The notes: generated from the letters alone by a model not told the origin. DNA of 64,000 bases from Streptomyces sp. GS7 (GCF_009834125.1 NZ_CP047146.1:434001-498000); one strand, 5' to 3'; shown: positions 39,361 to 49,914, counted from the first letter of the stretch. Numbers and translations: made by a program.

Positions 39361-39762
39361 GTGCTGGACGCGACCGTACGCACCACCGTCGCCGCGGACT
39401 ACTTCCAGGGCTACTCGGTCGTCGGGATCATCGCCGTGGTCGGGGTGCTGTTCGTCGCCGTGGCCTTCGGGGCCGGGCGGCTGCTGCGGCCTGTGGTGCC
39501 GACGCCCGAGAAGCTGCTGACGTATGAATGTGGTGTGGACCCGGTCGGCGAGGGCTGGGCGCACACCCAGGTCCGCTACTACGTCTACGCGTTCCTCTAT
39601 GTCATCTTCGCCGTCGACTCGATCTTCCTGTTCCCCTGGGCGACGGTCTTCGCCGCCCCCGGATTCGGCGGCGTGACGCTGGCGGAGATGTTCGTCTTCC
39701 TCGGCTTCCTGACCGTCGGCCTGCTCTACGCATGGAAGAAGGGCGTCCTGGAATGGACGTGA
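39361..39762 (+). CDS. nuoA2: Second complex I-like cluster: subunit A
   Basis: 133 aa, three TM helices. It has the YECG motif (Glu56), but the third-helix motif reads [12 protein letters not shown]: Ala84 and Asp86 stand where the first copy has Asp72 and Glu74 (FDIE). Those carboxylates are highly conserved in NuoA, so this copy is functionally altered or relaxed. GTG at 39361 follows GGGAGCGAGGGG. It is the first of ten overlapping genes, and nuoB2 begins 10 bp before its stop. Confidence 0.9.
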   Translation: MLDATVRTTVAADYFQGYSVVGIIAVVGVLFVAVAFGAGRLLRPVVPTPEKLLTYECGVDPVGEGWAHTQVRYYVYAFLYVIFAVDSIFLFPWATVFAAPGFGGVTLAEMFVFLGFLTVGLLYAWKKGVLEWT

Positions 39763-40490
39763 TCCCCGTTCCCGCCGGCTCCGCCGCCGCGTCCGAGAGC
39801 GCCGGCCCCGAGTTCCTGCCGGAGCCGCGTCGGCTGGGCGCGCTCGCCCGGCTCGCGCCCGAACCGATGAAGGTGGTCCTCAACTGGGGCCGCCGCTACA
39901 GCCTGTGGGTATTCAACTTCGGGCTGGCCTGCTGCGCCATCGAGTTCATCGCGGCGTCCATGGCCCGGCACGACTTCATCCGGCTCGGCGTGATCCCGTT
40001 CGCGCCCGGCCCGCGCCAGGCCGACCTGATGGTCGTCTCCGGCACCGTCACCGACAAGATGGCGCCCGCGGTCAAGCGGCTCTACGAGCAGATGCCGGAG
40101 CCGAAGTACGTCATCTCCTTCGGTGCGTGCTCCAACTGCGGCGGCCCCTACTGGGACTCGTACTCGGTCACCAAGGGCGTCGACCAGATCATCCCGGTGG
40201 ACGTGTACGTGCCGGGCTGCCCGCCCCGCCCTGAGGCGCTGCTCCAGGGCATCCTCAAGCTCCAGGAGAAGATCGCCCGCGAGTCGCTGGGCGAGCGCTA
40301 CCCGCGCACCGGCCGGCCGTCCGCCGCCGCGCTGCGCAGCGGGCTCGTCGCACCCCCGGCGGCGCCCCCGGCAGCCAAGGATGCCGGTCCGGCACAGGAG
40401 GCCGGTGCGACCGAGGGGGCAGGTGAGGCCGACGAAGCCGGCGCGGCCAAGGAGCCGGTGGACACCGCGGCGGGGGAGGGCCCCCGATGA
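39753..40490 (+). CDS. nuoB2: Second complex I-like cluster: subunit B
   Basis: 245 aa. The N2-cluster ligands are all present: LACCAIEF, the Cys of GACSNCGG (which has an extra Cys) and VPGCPPRPE. The N-terminus is about 35 residues longer than NuoB1, and an Ala/Glu-rich tail of about 65 residues is added. ATG at 39753 lies inside the end of nuoA2. It should bind a functional N2 cluster, but no partner NuoD is encoded in this cluster. Confidence 0.93.
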   Translation: MDVIPVPAGSAAASESAGPEFLPEPRRLGALARLAPEPMKVVLNWGRRYSLWVFNFGLACCAIEFIAASMARHDFIRLGVIPFAPGPRQADLMVVSGTVTDKMAPAVKRLYEQMPEPKYVISFGACSNCGGPYWDSYSVTKGVDQIIPVDVYVPGCPPRPEALLQGILKLQEKIARESLGERYPRTGRPSAAALRSGLVAPPAAPPAAKDAGPAQEAGATEGAGEADEAGAAKEPVDTAAGEGPR

Positions 40491-41875
40491 GCGAGCAGCC
40501 CGACCAGAAGCCTGAGCCGCAGCCGGCGCAGCAGCCCGAGGAGCAAGCGGGGCAGCCCGTAGCGGACGGGCAGTCCCTCGCGAGCGTCCCCGGTCCCGTC
40601 GCGGAGGCGCCCGAGCCCGCCGTCGGCTGGCTGCCGCGCCCGGCGAGCGAGATCTTCGGTACGGGCGCCACGGCGGAGCTGGCGTACGACCTGCTGACCG
40701 TGGACGTCCCGGCGGGCGAATGGATCGACGCGCTCACCGCCGCCCGCGACGACCTCGGCTGCACCTACTTCGACTGGCTGAGCGCCGTCGACGAGCCCGG
40801 TACCGGCTTCCGGATCTGCGCCCACCTCGCGGAGGTGGCGCACCCCGGCACCGTCCGCCGGCTGCTCGTCCGGACGACCGTGCCGCACGACGCGCCCGCG
40901 CTGCCCACCGCCGTCGGCGTGTACGCGGGTGCCGCCTGGCACGAGCGCGAGACGCACGAGATGTTCGGCGTGGACTTCACCGGTCATCCGCACCTCGTCC
41001 CGCTGCTGCTCCCGGACGAGTTCGAGGGACATCCGCTGCGCAAGGACTTCGTGCTCGCGGCACGGGTCGCCAAGGCGTGGCCGGGTGCCAAGGAGCCGGG
41101 GGAGTCCGAGCACGGCGGGCCCAAGCGGCGGCAGATGCTGCCGCCCGGTGTGCCCGACCCCAACGAGTGGGGCCCGCTCAAGGGCCAGTTGCCGCCGGCG
41201 CCGGCGCGCCCGGCGCGTGGTGCGCGTGCGGCGGGCGCCGCGCGGGGCGCGGGTGCCGCCGCCGGCGAGCGCCCGGCCCGGCGTACCCGCAGCGCGAGCG
41301 CGGGCTCGGCCAGCCAGCAGACCGCGGGGACGGAGGCTGCCGCGGGGACGGAGGCCGCCGAGGGGACCGCGACCGGGGCCGGCACCGTGACGGGGCGCCC
41401 GGACCGGCCCGCCCGGCGGATGCGTTCGGCGAGCGAGGGATCGGCGAGCCAGCAGGCCGCCACGGGCAAGGACATCGCCGCGGGCGAGGACACGGCGGCG
41501 GGCAAGGACGCCGCGGTGGGCAAGGACACCGCCGCGCCTGAGGAAGCCCCGGCCGTTCCGGCCGCCCCGCCCGCCGAGGAGACCCCCGCGACCCCGCGTT
41601 CCTCCGACGCGCCCTGGCACCACGCCCGCCCGGCCTTCGACGAATCCCGGCCGGAGCGGAAGCCGGAACCGGAGCGGAAGCCCGAGCCGGACCGCACGCT
41701 TGAGCCGGAATCGAAGCCCGCGCCCGAGCCGGAACCGCAATCGAAGCCCGAGCCCGCGCCCCAGCCCGAACCAGGCCCCAGCCCCGGACCCGGGCCCGCC
41801 CCCAGCCCAGGCCCCGCCCCGAAGCCCGACTCCGCCCACCACCGGCCCGGTGAAGAAGGAGGCGACACCCCGTGA
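40487..41875 (+). CDS. nuoC2: Second complex I-like cluster: subunit C with long disordered tail
   Basis: 462 aa. The 30-kDa fold occupies residues ~50-230 and keeps the signature [18 protein letters not shown] and RKDFVLAA. From residue ~234 to the end is a low-complexity tail: an Ala/Arg-rich part in which RPARRxRSASxGSASQQ occurs twice, then Lys/Glu/Asp repeats (AAGKD-type), then Pro/Glu/Lys-rich repeats. No NuoD domain is fused to it: the PQHPSTHG motif is absent. ATGA overlap with nuoB2; its stop overlaps the nuoH2 GTG. Confidence 0.92.
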   Translation: MSEQPDQKPEPQPAQQPEEQAGQPVADGQSLASVPGPVAEAPEPAVGWLPRPASEIFGTGATAELAYDLLTVDVPAGEWIDALTAARDDLGCTYFDWLSAVDEPGTGFRICAHLAEVAHPGTVRRLLVRTTVPHDAPALPTAVGVYAGAAWHERETHEMFGVDFTGHPHLVPLLLPDEFEGHPLRKDFVLAARVAKAWPGAKEPGESEHGGPKRRQMLPPGVPDPNEWGPLKGQLPPAPARPARGARAAGAARGAGAAAGERPARRTRSASAGSASQQTAGTEAAAGTEAAEGTATGAGTVTGRPDRPARRMRSASEGSASQQAATGKDIAAGEDTAAGKDAAVGKDTAAPEEAPAVPAAPPAEETPATPRSSDAPWHHARPAFDESRPERKPEPERKPEPDRTLEPESKPAPEPEPQSKPEPAPQPEPGPSPGPGPAPSPGPAPKPDSAHHRPGEEGGDTP

Positions 41876-42837
41876 GCGACACCCTCGCCATCGCGCTGCG
41901 GCTGCTCGCCGTCTTCGTCGTCTTCCTGGTCTTCCCGCTGGTCATCGGCCAGACCGAGCACAAGGTCATGGCCCACATGCAGGGCCGCCTCGGACCGATG
42001 TACGCGGGCGGCTTCCACGGCTGGGCGCAACTGGTCGCCGACGGCGTCAAGTTCGCGCAGAAGGAGGACATCGTCCCGGCCGGCGCCGACCGGCGGATCT
42101 TCCAACTCGCGCCGGCCGTCGCCCTGTTGCCGTACCTCCTGGTCCTTGTCGCCATCCCGATAGGGCCGCACAACGCCGTCGGGCAGGCCCTCGACGCGGG
42201 CATCTTCTTCGTGCTCGCCGTCATGGGCGTCGGCGTGCTCGGCTCCCTGATGGCGGGCTGGGCGTCGGCGAACAAGTTCTCGCTGCTCGGCGGTCTGCGG
42301 ACGGCCGCGCAGCTGCTCGCGTACGAGCTGCCGATGCTGCTGGCCGCCGCGTCCGTCGCGATGGCCGCCGGCACGCTCTCGCTGCCCGGCATCCTCGACG
42401 CCTTCCACTGGTGGTGGGTGCCGTGGCAGATCGTCGGCGGCGTGGTCTTCTTCACCGCGGGGCTCGCCGAGCTGCAGCGACCGCCGTTCGACATGCCGGT
42501 CGCCGACTCGGAGATCATCTTCGGTGCGTACACCGAGTACACGGGGCTGCGCTTCGCGCTCTTCCTGCTCGCCGAGTACGCCGGCATCGTCGTCCTCTGC
42601 GCGCTGACCTCGGTCCTCTTCCTGGGCGGCTGGCACGGCCCGTTCGGCGCCGACGGCCTGGGCTGGCTGTGGACGCTGCTGAAGACCGTGGTGCTCGCCT
42701 TCGGCGTCATCTGGCTGCGGGTCACCTACCCGCGGCTCCGCGAGGACCAGCTCCAGAAGCTCGCCTGGACCGTCCTGATCCCGCTCGCCCTCGCCCAGAT
42801 CGCCCTTACGGGCATCGTCAAGGTGGTGATCTCCTGA
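41872..42837 (+). CDS. nuoH2: Second complex I-like cluster: subunit H
   Basis: 321 aa, eight TM helices, without the C-terminal tail of NuoH1. The first loop reads [20 protein letters not shown], a divergent form of ERKV..QxRxGPN. The third cytoplasmic loop is [19 protein letters not shown]: Val210 and Asp212 stand where the family has the glutamates of P-E-A-E. These residues line the entry to the quinone site in NuoH, so the copy may handle quinone differently. GTG start with 4-bp overlap to nuoC2. Confidence 0.92.
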   Translation: MSDTLAIALRLLAVFVVFLVFPLVIGQTEHKVMAHMQGRLGPMYAGGFHGWAQLVADGVKFAQKEDIVPAGADRRIFQLAPAVALLPYLLVLVAIPIGPHNAVGQALDAGIFFVLAVMGVGVLGSLMAGWASANKFSLLGGLRTAAQLLAYELPMLLAAASVAMAAGTLSLPGILDAFHWWWVPWQIVGGVVFFTAGLAELQRPPFDMPVADSEIIFGAYTEYTGLRFALFLLAEYAGIVVLCALTSVLFLGGWHGPFGADGLGWLWTLLKTVVLAFGVIWLRVTYPRLREDQLQKLAWTVLIPLALAQIALTGIVKVVIS

Positions 42838-43520
42838 TGGGTATCCCCGGCAGCGGCCTCGCCAAGGGTCTGGCCGTCACCCTGCGCACGATGACCCGGC
42901 GTTCGGTCACCGCCCAGTACCCGGACGTCCAGCCCGACCTCGCGCCCCGTACGCGCGGCGTCATCGGGCTGTTCGAGGAGAACTGCACGGTCTGCATGCT
43001 GTGCGCCCGTGAGTGCCCGGACTGGTGCATCTACATCGACTCCCACAAGGAGACGGTGCCGCCGGCCGCGCCCGGGGGCCGGGAGCGCAGCCGGAACGTC
43101 CTCGACCGCTTCGCCATCGACTTCGCACTGTGCATGTACTGCGGTATCTGCATCGAGGTCTGCCCGTTCGACGCGCTCTTCTGGTCACCGGAGTTCGAGT
43201 ACGCGGAGACGGACATCCGCGAGCTGACCCACGAGCGCGACAAGCTGCGCGAGTGGATGTGGACGGTGCCCGAGCCGCCCGCGCTGGACCCGGCGGCCGA
43301 GGAGCCCAAGGAGATCGCCGCCGCCCGCAAGGCCGCGGACAAACTCGCCGCCCAGCAGGCAGCCGAGGCGGAGGCCGAAGCCGCTGCCGAAGCCGCTGCC
43401 GGAGCCGGAGCCGAAGCGGCGGCCGAAGCGCCCGCCGGGGCGCCGGAGACACCGGACCGGGATGCCAAGGGCATCAAGGACACCAAGGACGTCAAGGACA
43501 CCAAGGAGGAGGGAACGTGA
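42837..43520 (+). CDS. nuoI2: Second complex I-like cluster: subunit I (2x[4Fe-4S])
   Basis: 227 aa. Both ferredoxin motifs are intact: [12 protein letters not shown] and [12 protein letters not shown], so electrons can be relayed to NuoB2. The tail from residue ~165 is Ala/Glu-rich coiled-coil-like sequence ending in Lys/Asp repeats ([12 protein letters not shown]). TGATG overlap with nuoH2. Without NuoG, this subunit is the likely electron entry point, as in ferredoxin-linked complex I relatives. Confidence 0.93.
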   Translation: MGIPGSGLAKGLAVTLRTMTRRSVTAQYPDVQPDLAPRTRGVIGLFEENCTVCMLCARECPDWCIYIDSHKETVPPAAPGGRERSRNVLDRFAIDFALCMYCGICIEVCPFDALFWSPEFEYAETDIRELTHERDKLREWMWTVPEPPALDPAAEEPKEIAAARKAADKLAAQQAAEAEAEAAAEAAAGAGAEAAAEAPAGAPETPDRDAKGIKDTKDVKDTKEEGT

Positions 43521-44134
43521 CGCTCGCCGCCGCAAGCCACGGCTTCCTCTCGCCCACGGGTGTCGAGATCGCCTTCGTCCTCGTCGGTATCGCCACCCTC
43601 GGGGCGGCGATCGTGACCGTCAGCTCCCGCCAGCTGGTGCACGCCGCGCTGTGGCTGGTGGTCGCCCTCGGCGGGATCGCCGTGGAATACCTCCTGCTCA
43701 CCGCCGAGTTCATCGCGTGGGTGCAGGTGCTGATCTACGTCGGCTCCGTCGTCGTCCTGCTGCTCTTCGGGCTGATGCTCACCAAGGCGCCCATCGGCCG
43801 CTCCCCGGACGCCGATTCGGGCAACCGCTGGGCCGCGCTCGCGGTGGCCCTCGCCTCCGCCGCGGCCCTGGTCTGGGTCGTGGTCGACGCGTTCCGCACC
43901 ACCTGGATCACCCTCGACGGCGTCCAGGGCTCCGCAGCAGTCTCCGGGCGCAGCCTCTTCCAGTACTGGGTGCTGCCCTTCGAGGCGCTGTCCGTCCTGC
44001 TGCTCGCCGCGCTCGTCGGGGCGATCGTGCTCTCCCGCAAGGGCGGCGGCGCGACGGGCGCGGCGGAGGGCTCCGCGAAGGGCGCCGTGCGCCGCACCCC
44101 GGACGCCCCCGTCGCCCGGGAGGGGCAGCGCTGA
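43517..44134 (+). CDS. nuoJ2: Second complex I-like cluster: subunit J
   Basis: 205 aa, five TM helices, including [21 protein letters not shown], the counterpart of the VYTGAIM helix in NuoJ1 with Ser-Val-Val in place of Ala-Ile-Met. A short polar tail follows. GTG overlaps nuoI2 by 4 bp; the stop overlaps the nuoK2 ATG by one base. Confidence 0.9.
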   Translation: MTLAAASHGFLSPTGVEIAFVLVGIATLGAAIVTVSSRQLVHAALWLVVALGGIAVEYLLLTAEFIAWVQVLIYVGSVVVLLLFGLMLTKAPIGRSPDADSGNRWAALAVALASAAALVWVVVDAFRTTWITLDGVQGSAAVSGRSLFQYWVLPFEALSVLLLAALVGAIVLSRKGGGATGAAEGSAKGAVRRTPDAPVAREGQR

Positions 44135-44508
44135 TGCATCTCGCCTACCCGGCCGTCCTCGCCGTCCTCCTCTTCTGCACCGGCCTGTACGGCGTGCTCG
44201 CCCGCCGCAACGCGATCCTGGTGCTGATGTCCGTCGAGCTGATGCTCAACGCCGTCAACCTCAACCTCGTCGCCTTCGACGTCTGGCTGCGCGACACCCT
44301 GCACGCCGGCCAGGCGCTCACCCTCTTCACCATCGCCGTCGCCGCCGCCGAGATCGGCATCGGCCTGGCGATCGTGCTGCTCGTCTACCGCAACCGCGGC
44401 AGCTCCGACATCGACCGGCTCCGCGACCTCGCCGAGCGGCCGGCCGGGCCGGATGCCGCGGACGGCGACCACCAGCAGCCGGACACCAAGGCGGAGGCCG
44501 CCGCGTGA
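44134..44508 (+). CDS. nuoK2: Second complex I-like cluster: subunit K
   Basis: 124 aa. The two conserved intramembrane glutamates are present ([14 protein letters not shown] and [14 protein letters not shown]), so the half-channel should work. A hydrophilic extension of about 28 residues ([17 protein letters not shown]) is added at the C-terminus relative to NuoK1. Stop overlaps nuoL2. Confidence 0.93.
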   Translation: MHLAYPAVLAVLLFCTGLYGVLARRNAILVLMSVELMLNAVNLNLVAFDVWLRDTLHAGQALTLFTIAVAAAEIGIGLAIVLLVYRNRGSSDIDRLRDLAERPAGPDAADGDHQQPDTKAEAAA

Positions 44509-46502
44509 CGCTCACGACCACCGCCGTACTCGTCCCCCTCCTGCCCTTCCTCGGAGCCGTCGCCGGCCTCCTCCTGGGGCGGAGCGCACCCGGCTTCGTC
44601 CGCCCGCTGGCCGTGCTGCCGACGCTCGCCGCGGCCGTGCTCGCGGTGACCGTCGCCATCGGCCAGGGCACCGGCCCGGCCACCGACGTCGCCACCCGGC
44701 TCACCCCGACCGGCTCGCTCCCCGTCGACCTGGCCCTGCACCTCGACGGCTTCGCCGTGCTGATCGCCGTGCTCGTCGGCGTCGTGGCGACCTGTGTGCA
44801 GATCTACTCCACCGGCTATCTGCGCGACGACCCGCGCTACGCCTCCTACACCGCGCTGGTCTCCCTCTTCACCTCCGCGATGCTGCTGGTCGTCTACACC
44901 GGCGATCTGATGGTGCTGCTGGTCGGCTGGGAAGTCATGGGCATCTGCTCGTACTTCCTCGTCGGCCACTACTGGGAGACCGAGGCCGCCCGCAGCGCCT
45001 CCCTCAAGGCGTTCCTGGTCACCAAGCTCGGCGACGTCCCCTTCCTCTTCGGCATCTTCGCGCTGGCCGCCGAGACCGGTACGTTCCGGATCACCGGCAT
45101 CCTCGGCCACGTCACCCGGGACGGCCTGGACCACCCGACGCTGATCGCGCTGCTGCTGCTGGCCGGCGTCGCGGGCAAGTCCGCGCAGTTCCCACTGCAC
45201 ACCTGGCTCCCGGACGCGATGGCCGGCCCGACGCCCGTCTCGGCGCTCATCCACGCCGCGACGATGGTCGCCGCCGGTGTCTACGTCGTGGCCCGCCTCC
45301 TCCCCGTCTTCGCCGCCTCCGCGGCGGCGCTGGTGGTGCTCGCGGTGATGGCCGCGATCACCATGGTCGGCTCCGCGCTTGCCGCGCTCGCCCAGGACGA
45401 CATCAAGCGCGTACTGGCCTACTCGACCGTCGGGCAGCTCGGCTACATGACCGGTGCGCTGGCCGTCGGCGACCGCGGCGCCGCCGTCTTCCACCTCCTG
45501 TCCCACGGTGCGTTCAAGGCCCTCCTCTTCCTCGGAGCGGGCGTGATCATCCACGCCGCGGGCACCAACTCGCTGGCCGCCATGTCCCGTATGGGCGGCC
45601 TCGCCCAGCGCATCCCGGACGCCTTCTGGACGGTCACCGTCGCGCTGCTCGCGCTCGCCGCCATCCCACCGTTCGCCGGCTTCTTCTCCAAGGAAGCCGT
45701 CCTGGGCGCCGCCGAGCACGCCGCCACCGGTCACGCGGCCGGTATCCCCGGCGCCGCCGGCTGGACCGTGCTGGTCTCCGGACTGCTCACCGCCCTCCTC
45801 ACCGCCGCCTACGCCACCCGTCTGTGGCTGCTGGTCTTCAGGGGCAGGGGCGCCGAGGTCCCGGACCACGGTCCGCAGCCGTTCGCCATGACCTCCGTCC
45901 TGTGGGTCCTCTTCATCCCCACGGTCGGCTTCGGCCTCACCGCCCCCTTCCTGCCCGCCTGGTTCGACGGGCGCTCGCTCGCACCGACCCTGACCACCTC
46001 CGTCCTGGGCACCGGCGCCGCCCTCGTCGGCGGCCTGGTCACCTACGCCGCCTGGCGCCACACCAGCGCCCTGGCCGCTCGCACCCCCCTCCTCGAGCCC
46101 GCCGTCGCCGCCGACGCCGCCCCCGCGCTCGCCGAGGAACTGGCCATCGTCACCCACCCCGCGGCCTACGCGGGCGCCGCCGAGGCCCCGGACCCGGCCG
46201 ACCCCGGCCGCCTCCTGCTCGGCCCGCTGCACCGCCACGCGGCCCTCGGCTTCCACCTGGACGCCGTCTACGCCGCGCTGTTCGTACGGCCCGTCCGCGG
46301 CGCCGCGGAGCTGGTCCGCTTCCTCGACCGCGAGGTCGTCGACACCTACGTCCGCGGCGCCGGCACCGCCCCCCGCTGGCTGGGCGCCGCCGTCCGCCGC
46401 GCCCAGACCGGGAACGTGCAGACCTACCTCGGCGCCCTGCTCGCCGGCTCGCTCGTGCTGGCCGTCGCCGCCGTCCTCGTCGCCACGGCCACGGGGGCCT
46501 GA
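44505..46502 (+). CDS. nuoL2: Second complex I-like cluster: subunit L (antiporter-like)
   Basis: 665 aa. Pump residues are retained: Glu in [20 protein letters not shown], Lys in [20 protein letters not shown] and Lys in [12 protein letters not shown]. The C-terminal part includes the lateral-helix region and ends in a TM segment ([14 protein letters not shown]). GTG start overlaps nuoK2 by 4 bp. A 97-bp gap before nuoM2 is the only real gap in the cluster and holds a short CCGGCTTCGCCGG hairpin. Confidence 0.94.
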   Translation: MTLTTTAVLVPLLPFLGAVAGLLLGRSAPGFVRPLAVLPTLAAAVLAVTVAIGQGTGPATDVATRLTPTGSLPVDLALHLDGFAVLIAVLVGVVATCVQIYSTGYLRDDPRYASYTALVSLFTSAMLLVVYTGDLMVLLVGWEVMGICSYFLVGHYWETEAARSASLKAFLVTKLGDVPFLFGIFALAAETGTFRITGILGHVTRDGLDHPTLIALLLLAGVAGKSAQFPLHTWLPDAMAGPTPVSALIHAATMVAAGVYVVARLLPVFAASAAALVVLAVMAAITMVGSALAALAQDDIKRVLAYSTVGQLGYMTGALAVGDRGAAVFHLLSHGAFKALLFLGAGVIIHAAGTNSLAAMSRMGGLAQRIPDAFWTVTVALLALAAIPPFAGFFSKEAVLGAAEHAATGHAAGIPGAAGWTVLVSGLLTALLTAAYATRLWLLVFRGRGAEVPDHGPQPFAMTSVLWVLFIPTVGFGLTAPFLPAWFDGRSLAPTLTTSVLGTGAALVGGLVTYAAWRHTSALAARTPLLEPAVAADAAPALAEELAIVTHPAAYAGAAEAPDPADPGRLLLGPLHRHAALGFHLDAVYAALFVRPVRGAAELVRFLDREVVDTYVRGAGTAPRWLGAAVRRAQTGNVQTYLGALLAGSLVLAVAAVLVATATGA

Positions 46503-46599
46503 CGTGCTGCCATCCCCCGGGGGCCGACCCCCGCACCACCGGCCGACAGCCCTCGCAGCCGGCTTCGCCGGAGCCGAAACCCTGAGGTGGGCCTGACCC

Positions 46600-48210
46600 G
46601 TGAATCACACCGCCATGCAGATCCTCCTCGCGGCCGCCGTCGTCCTCCCCCTCGTCGGCGCGCTGGCCGCCCTGCTGCCGGCGCCGCCCGGCCTGAAGGG
46701 CAAGAACCCCGACCAGGCCGTACTGCGCCACGGCGTGACCGTCACCGCGGTCGTGCTCGCCGCGACCCTCGCGCTGGCCGCCGGCTTCGACCGCGGCCAC
46801 CCGGCCCGTATGCAGGCCACCACCGACCTCAGCTGGATCCCGGCGCTCGGCATCCGCATCCACCTCGGCGTCGACGGCATCTCGCTCCCCCTCCTCGTCC
46901 TGACCGCGCTGCTGACCTTCCTCTGCGCCCTCTACAGCTACTTCAAGATGCCAACGGGCCCGTCACCCAAGGCATTTGTGGCGCTGCTGCTCGTCCTGGA
47001 GTCCGGCACCCTCGCGACCTTCGCCGTCCTCGACCTGATGCTGTTCTTCCTCGCCTTCGAGATGGTCCTCATCCCGATGTACTTCCTCATCGCCCGCTGG
47101 GGCGGTGCGCAGAAGCAGGCGGCGGCATGGAAGTTCATCCTCTACACGCTGCTCGGCTCGGTCGTCATGCTGCTCGGCCTCCTCCTCATCGGCCTGAAAT
47201 CCGGCACGTTCGACATGGTCGCACTCGCCACTGACAACGGTCCGAAAGCCCAGCTCAGCCACACGGTCCAGCTGATCGCGGTGCTCGCGGTCGGCATCGG
47301 ACTGGCCGTCAAGTCCCCGCTGTGGCCGCTGCACAGCTGGCTGCCCGACGCCCACACCGCCGCCCCCACCGTCGGCTCGGTGCTGCTGGCCGGCGTCCTG
47401 CTGAAGATGGGCACCTACGGCTTCGTGCGGATCGCGCTGCCCATCACCCCCGACGGCATGCACACCGTCGCGCCCTACCTCGCCGCGTTCGCCGCCGTGG
47501 GCATCATCTACGGATCCCTCGCCTGCCTCGCCCTCGTCCGCAAGGGCGCCAAGGGCGACCTCAAGCGCCTGATCGCCTACAGCTCCGTCGGCCACATGGG
47601 CTTCGTCCTGCTGGGCATCGCCAGCATGACCCCCACCGGGATCAACGGCGCGCTGTTCGCCAACATCGCGCACGGCCTGATCACCGGCCTGCTGTTCTTC
47701 CTCGTCGGCGCCCTCAAGGACCGCTGCGGCAGCACCGACCTCGACACCCTGGCGGGCGCCACCGGCGCCGCTCTCTACGGCAGGGCGCCCCGCTTCGGCG
47801 GACTGCTCGCCTTCGGGGCCGTCGCCTCCCTGGGCCTGCCCGGACTGGCCGGCTTCTGGGGCGAGATGCTGGCGATGTTCGGCGCCTTCCGCCCGGCCGC
47901 GGGACTGAGCCGCCCCGCCTTCCTGACGTTCATGGCACTGGCCGGCCTCGGCACCCTGCTGACCGCGGCCTACCTGCTGCTCGTCGTCCGCCGGGTCTGC
48001 ATGGGCGGCACCCTGACCGCGGAGCCGGCACCCGGGGACGGCACCACGGCGCCGCGCCCCGCCGCCCTCGCCATCCCCGACCTCGCGCGCTACGAATACG
48101 CGGCCTGGAGCCCCCTCGCCGCCCTCACCGTCCTCGCCGGACTGTGGCCCGCGGCCCTCCTCGGCCTCACGAACCCGGCCGTCCAGCAGCTCCTCGGAGG
48201 CGGTAAGTGA
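46600..48210 (+). CDS. nuoM2: Second complex I-like cluster: subunit M (antiporter-like)
   Basis: 536 aa, 14 TM helices. Conserved Glu in FFLAFEMVLIPMYFLIARWG and Lys in LAVKSPLWPLHSWLPDAHTA, followed by APTVGSVLLAGVLLKMGTYG, a segment closer to the canonical NuoM family than NuoM1's. GTG at 46600 with GAGGTGGG upstream. Its stop overlaps nuoN2. Confidence 0.94.
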   Translation: MNHTAMQILLAAAVVLPLVGALAALLPAPPGLKGKNPDQAVLRHGVTVTAVVLAATLALAAGFDRGHPARMQATTDLSWIPALGIRIHLGVDGISLPLLVLTALLTFLCALYSYFKMPTGPSPKAFVALLLVLESGTLATFAVLDLMLFFLAFEMVLIPMYFLIARWGGAQKQAAAWKFILYTLLGSVVMLLGLLLIGLKSGTFDMVALATDNGPKAQLSHTVQLIAVLAVGIGLAVKSPLWPLHSWLPDAHTAAPTVGSVLLAGVLLKMGTYGFVRIALPITPDGMHTVAPYLAAFAAVGIIYGSLACLALVRKGAKGDLKRLIAYSSVGHMGFVLLGIASMTPTGINGALFANIAHGLITGLLFFLVGALKDRCGSTDLDTLAGATGAALYGRAPRFGGLLAFGAVASLGLPGLAGFWGEMLAMFGAFRPAAGLSRPAFLTFMALAGLGTLLTAAYLLLVVRRVCMGGTLTAEPAPGDGTTAPRPAALAIPDLARYEYAAWSPLAALTVLAGLWPAALLGLTNPAVQQLLGGGK

Positions 48211-49724
48211 TGAGCCCGGTCACCTCTCTGGTCCAGTCCGTCGACTGGCTCGCCATCGCCCCGCCCACCATCGCCGCGGCCGTCGCCCTGGCGGTGCTGG
48301 TCGCCGACCTCTTCCTGCCCGCCGCCCGGAAGCCGCTGCTCGGCTGGATCGCGACCGCGGGCCTGGCCCTCGCCGCGCTGTCCCTGCTGCCCCTCCTGGA
48401 CGGCCACCGCCGCACCTTCTGCCTCACCGGCCGGCCGGACGTGTGCAGTTACGCGGCCGACCACTTCGCGCTGGTCATCCAGTTCCTGGTGCTGGCCGGC
48501 GCGCTGCTGACCGCCCTGCTGTCCATCGACACCATCAAGGACCACGACCTGCCCACCGGCGAGTACTGGTTCCTGCTGCTCTCCTCCGCGGCCGGCGCCG
48601 CCCTGCTGCCCGCCTCCCGGGACCTCGCCACCCTGGTCATCGCCCTCGAAGTCGCCTCCCTGCCCGCCTTCGCCCTCGTAGGGCTGCGGCGCGGCGACCG
48701 GCTCTCCTCCGAGGCGGCCCTGAAGTTCTTCCTGTCCTCCGTGGCCGCCACCGCCGTGATGCTGCTCGGCGTCAGCTTCCTGTACGCGGCCACCGGGAGC
48801 CTGCACCTCTCCCAGGTGGCGCACGCCCTCACCGCCCTCCCGGACCCCCGCCTGGCCACCCTCGCGAGCGCCGGAGTCGCGCTCACCCTCGTCGGCTTCG
48901 CCTTCAAGACCGCCGCCGTCCCGTTCCACTTCTGGGTGCCGGACACCTACGTCGGCGCGCCGCTGCCGATCGCCGCGTACCTCTCCGTGGTCGGCAAGGC
49001 CGTCGGCTTCTCCGGCCTGATCCTGGTCACCGTGCGGGGCTTCCCCTCGTACGCGAACGTCTGGGGCCCGGCGCTGGCCGTCCTCGCCGCGCTCACCATG
49101 ACCGTCGGCAACGTCGCCGCCCTCCGCCAGGACCCGTACCGGACCCACAGCGCGGTCCGCCTGCTCGCCTGGTCCTCGGTGGGCCAGGCCGGCTACCTCC
49201 TGGTCCCGATCGCCGCCGCCGGCTACGCCCACGACCCGGCGCACGCCATCGGCTCCACCGTCGCCTACGCCCTCATGTACGGCGCGGTGAACCTCGGTGC
49301 CTTCGCCGTCGCCGCCCTGGTGGCCCGCACCAGCCCCGCCCACCGCATCGCCGACTACCGGGGCCTCTACGCCCGCCGCCCCCTGGTGGCGCTCGCCCTC
49401 GGCTTCTTCCTGCTCTGCCTCGCCGGTCTGCCGCCGGGCATCATCGGCCTCTTCGCCAAGGTGACGGTCTTCTCCGCGGCCGTCGACGCCGGCCTGGGCT
49501 GGCTCGCCGTCGTGATGGCCGTCAACGTCGTGATCGCGCTCTACTACTACCTCCAGTGGACGGCGGTCCTCTTCCGCGGCGACGGAGCCCCGGCCGCCGA
49601 AACGCCCCGCGCCCGGATCCCGGCCGCCCTCACCACCGCCATCACCCTGGCCGCGGCCCTCGGCATCGCCCTGTCCGGAGCCCCCCAACTGGTCCTCCGC
49701 TTCGCCTCCGGGGCACTCCTCTAG
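48207..49724 (+). CDS. nuoN2: Second complex I-like cluster: subunit N (antiporter-like)
   Basis: 505 aa. Conserved Glu in VIALEVASLPAFALVGLRRG and Lys in FAFKTAAVPFHFWVPDTYVG. GTG 48207 has GGAGG 6 bp upstream; the adjacent ATG at 48210 is an alternative. Last gene of the cluster, followed after about 20 bp by a hairpin. All three antiporter-like subunits of this cluster keep their charged pump residues, so proton or cation translocation is plausible. Confidence 0.94.
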   Translation: MMSPVTSLVQSVDWLAIAPPTIAAAVALAVLVADLFLPAARKPLLGWIATAGLALAALSLLPLLDGHRRTFCLTGRPDVCSYAADHFALVIQFLVLAGALLTALLSIDTIKDHDLPTGEYWFLLLSSAAGAALLPASRDLATLVIALEVASLPAFALVGLRRGDRLSSEAALKFFLSSVAATAVMLLGVSFLYAATGSLHLSQVAHALTALPDPRLATLASAGVALTLVGFAFKTAAVPFHFWVPDTYVGAPLPIAAYLSVVGKAVGFSGLILVTVRGFPSYANVWGPALAVLAALTMTVGNVAALRQDPYRTHSAVRLLAWSSVGQAGYLLVPIAAAGYAHDPAHAIGSTVAYALMYGAVNLGAFAVAALVARTSPAHRIADYRGLYARRPLVALALGFFLLCLAGLPPGIIGLFAKVTVFSAAVDAGLGWLAVVMAVNVVIALYYYLQWTAVLFRGDGAPAAETPRARIPAALTTAITLAAALGIALSGAPQLVLRFASGALL

Positions 49725-49745
49725 CCGTACGGCAGCCGGATCCCC

Positions 49746-49780
49746 GCGCGTGGCCGTACGGCGGCCCGTACGGCCGCGCG
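49746..49780. terminator. Hairpin terminator after nuoN2
   Basis: GCGCG(T)GGCCGTACGG (49746-49761) pairs with CCGTACGGCCGCGCG (49766-49780), with one bulged T and a CGGC loop. It begins 22 bp after the nuoN2 stop. Confidence 0.75.
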
Positions 49781-49914
49781 CCCGCCCGGCACCTCCCCGC
49801 CGCGCCAGGGGAACCACCCCACCCCCTCTCGCGTTGACCAGTGAGTAAGGGTCCACTGGAGAGTGGAGAAACGAAGCAAAGGGTTCCCCTGCCGCACCAC
49901 TTGGAGGGCGTACC

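Noticed and set aside
40487..41875. A NuoCD fusion that would explain the missing nuoD2
   Set aside because: The second half of NuoC2 is low-complexity tail. None of the NuoD motifs such as PQHPSTHG is present.
46503..46599. A terminator in the nuoL2-nuoM2 gap
   Set aside because: The CCGG/CCGG hairpin with a TTCG-type loop is short, and nuoM2 lacks an obvious promoter; it is more likely an RNA-processing or translational element than a terminator.
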